The notes under the pieces are model-generated. The model was not told the DNA's origin. It worked only from the letters and a program-made list of their open reading frames with translations, and did not search any database. Made by a program: the position numbers and the translations under genes. Below are positions 63,843 to 64,000 of a DNA stretch of 64,000 nucleotides, piece by piece. Source of the stretch: Halobaculum halobium (GTDB taxonomy: Archaea > Halobacteriota > Halobacteria > Halobacteriales > Haloferacaceae); contig NZ_CP126158.1 of the NCBI RefSeq assembly GCF_030127145.1, forward strand, positions 620,001 through 684,000, given 5' to 3'. The stretch's first letter is position 1. Each line of letters opens with the position of its first letter.

Positions 63843-64000
63843 TTTCACGCAGTCGGACACGTTCGACGGCAGCGGCGCTATCGGGGCGTACACGGGTCGA
63901 ATCGGGCTTCTGTGGACGCGCCGCGGCCTGGCGTTCGGATATCTCACGGCGCCGATCGTCGCGCGGGCGTGCGGGGGCGTCACGTAACTACTATACCCCC

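Noticed and set aside
1-64000. tRNA, rRNA and insertion sequence search by eye
   Set aside because: No tRNA-like T-loop GGTTCRANYCC context with matching cloverleaf, no rRNA sequence and no transposase was noticed; a covariance-model scan would be needed to exclude small RNAs.

Overview
The window is haloarchaeal chromosomal DNA. The base composition is very GC-rich, with C or G at most third codon positions. The proteins are acidic and rich in Asp, Glu and Ala. Many genes appear leaderless, with a TATA box 23-28 bases upstream of the start codon. The gene families are archaeal: aMBF1, eIF1A, proteasome alpha subunit, PorAB, GTP cyclohydrolase III, archaellin, HflX and a HerA-type ATPase. A member of the Haloferacales (Halorubrum/Halobaculum-like) is plausible, but genus cannot be fixed from this sequence. 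I see no rRNA, tRNA, CRISPR array, transposase or integrase.

Layout. 1-10.2 kb: a partial Rsm22-like methyltransferase, then an aromatic amino acid set (tyrA, aroA, aroC) interspersed with an M24 peptidase, a methyltransferase, an iron alcohol dehydrogenase and a cytochrome P450. 10.2-14.4 kb: a lower-GC block of three exported proteins on the minus strand (a Tat lipoprotein with a DsbA-like fold that lacks the active-site cysteines, a CAP-domain lipoprotein, and a 908-residue PKD protein). 14.4-18.1 kb: porA-porB and an Lrp-type regulator. 18.2-24.9 kb: DNA polymerase IV, a DehI-like protein, a HerA-like ATPase with a coupled small ORF, and hflX. 25.0-27.3 kb: a hisC - AK6-like kinase - CDP-alcohol phosphatidyltransferase operon.

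27.4-30.7 kb holds the most unusual unit. A DUF7504-like protein and a CHAT (caspase-like) protease lie in one operon. A 45-residue single-pass membrane peptide (DUF7503-like) is encoded on the opposite strand, with its 3' end overlapping that of the CHAT gene. The last ~95 codons of the CHAT gene are AT-rich, quite unlike the rest of the gene.

30.8-33.3 kb: aMBF1, tpiA, a membrane protein and an FAH-family hydrolase. 33.5-43.7 kb: an alpha-glucan cluster (malQ, a GT4 glycosyltransferase, a SPYQ-repeat protein, a GH13 amylase-like enzyme, and a giant double GH15 glucoamylase). 43.9-53.1 kb: housekeeping genes (Nudix, metallo-hydrolase, OsmC, HAD, GTP cyclohydrolase III, a degenerate ADP-ribosylglycohydrolase, PHP phosphatase, eIF1A, psmA, MOSC, BolA). 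53.2-56.2 kb: galactonate dehydratase, an SDR dehydrogenase and a methyltransferase. 56.3-59.1 kb: a fused 3-hydroxyacyl-CoA dehydrogenase/enoyl-CoA hydratase and an AlkA-like glycosylase. 59.2-64 kb: a lone archaellin, a DUF5786 protein, a RimK ligase fused to a retropepsin-like domain, a divergent deacylase, and a winged-helix zinc-ribbon protein.

Five otherwise intact genes carry single-base indels: iron ADH at ~6620, Pol IV at ~18753, HerA at ~22301, GH15 at ~40000, and a 49-residue protein at ~46004. Four of the five lie in G or C runs. This points to sequencing or assembly error more than to real gene decay.
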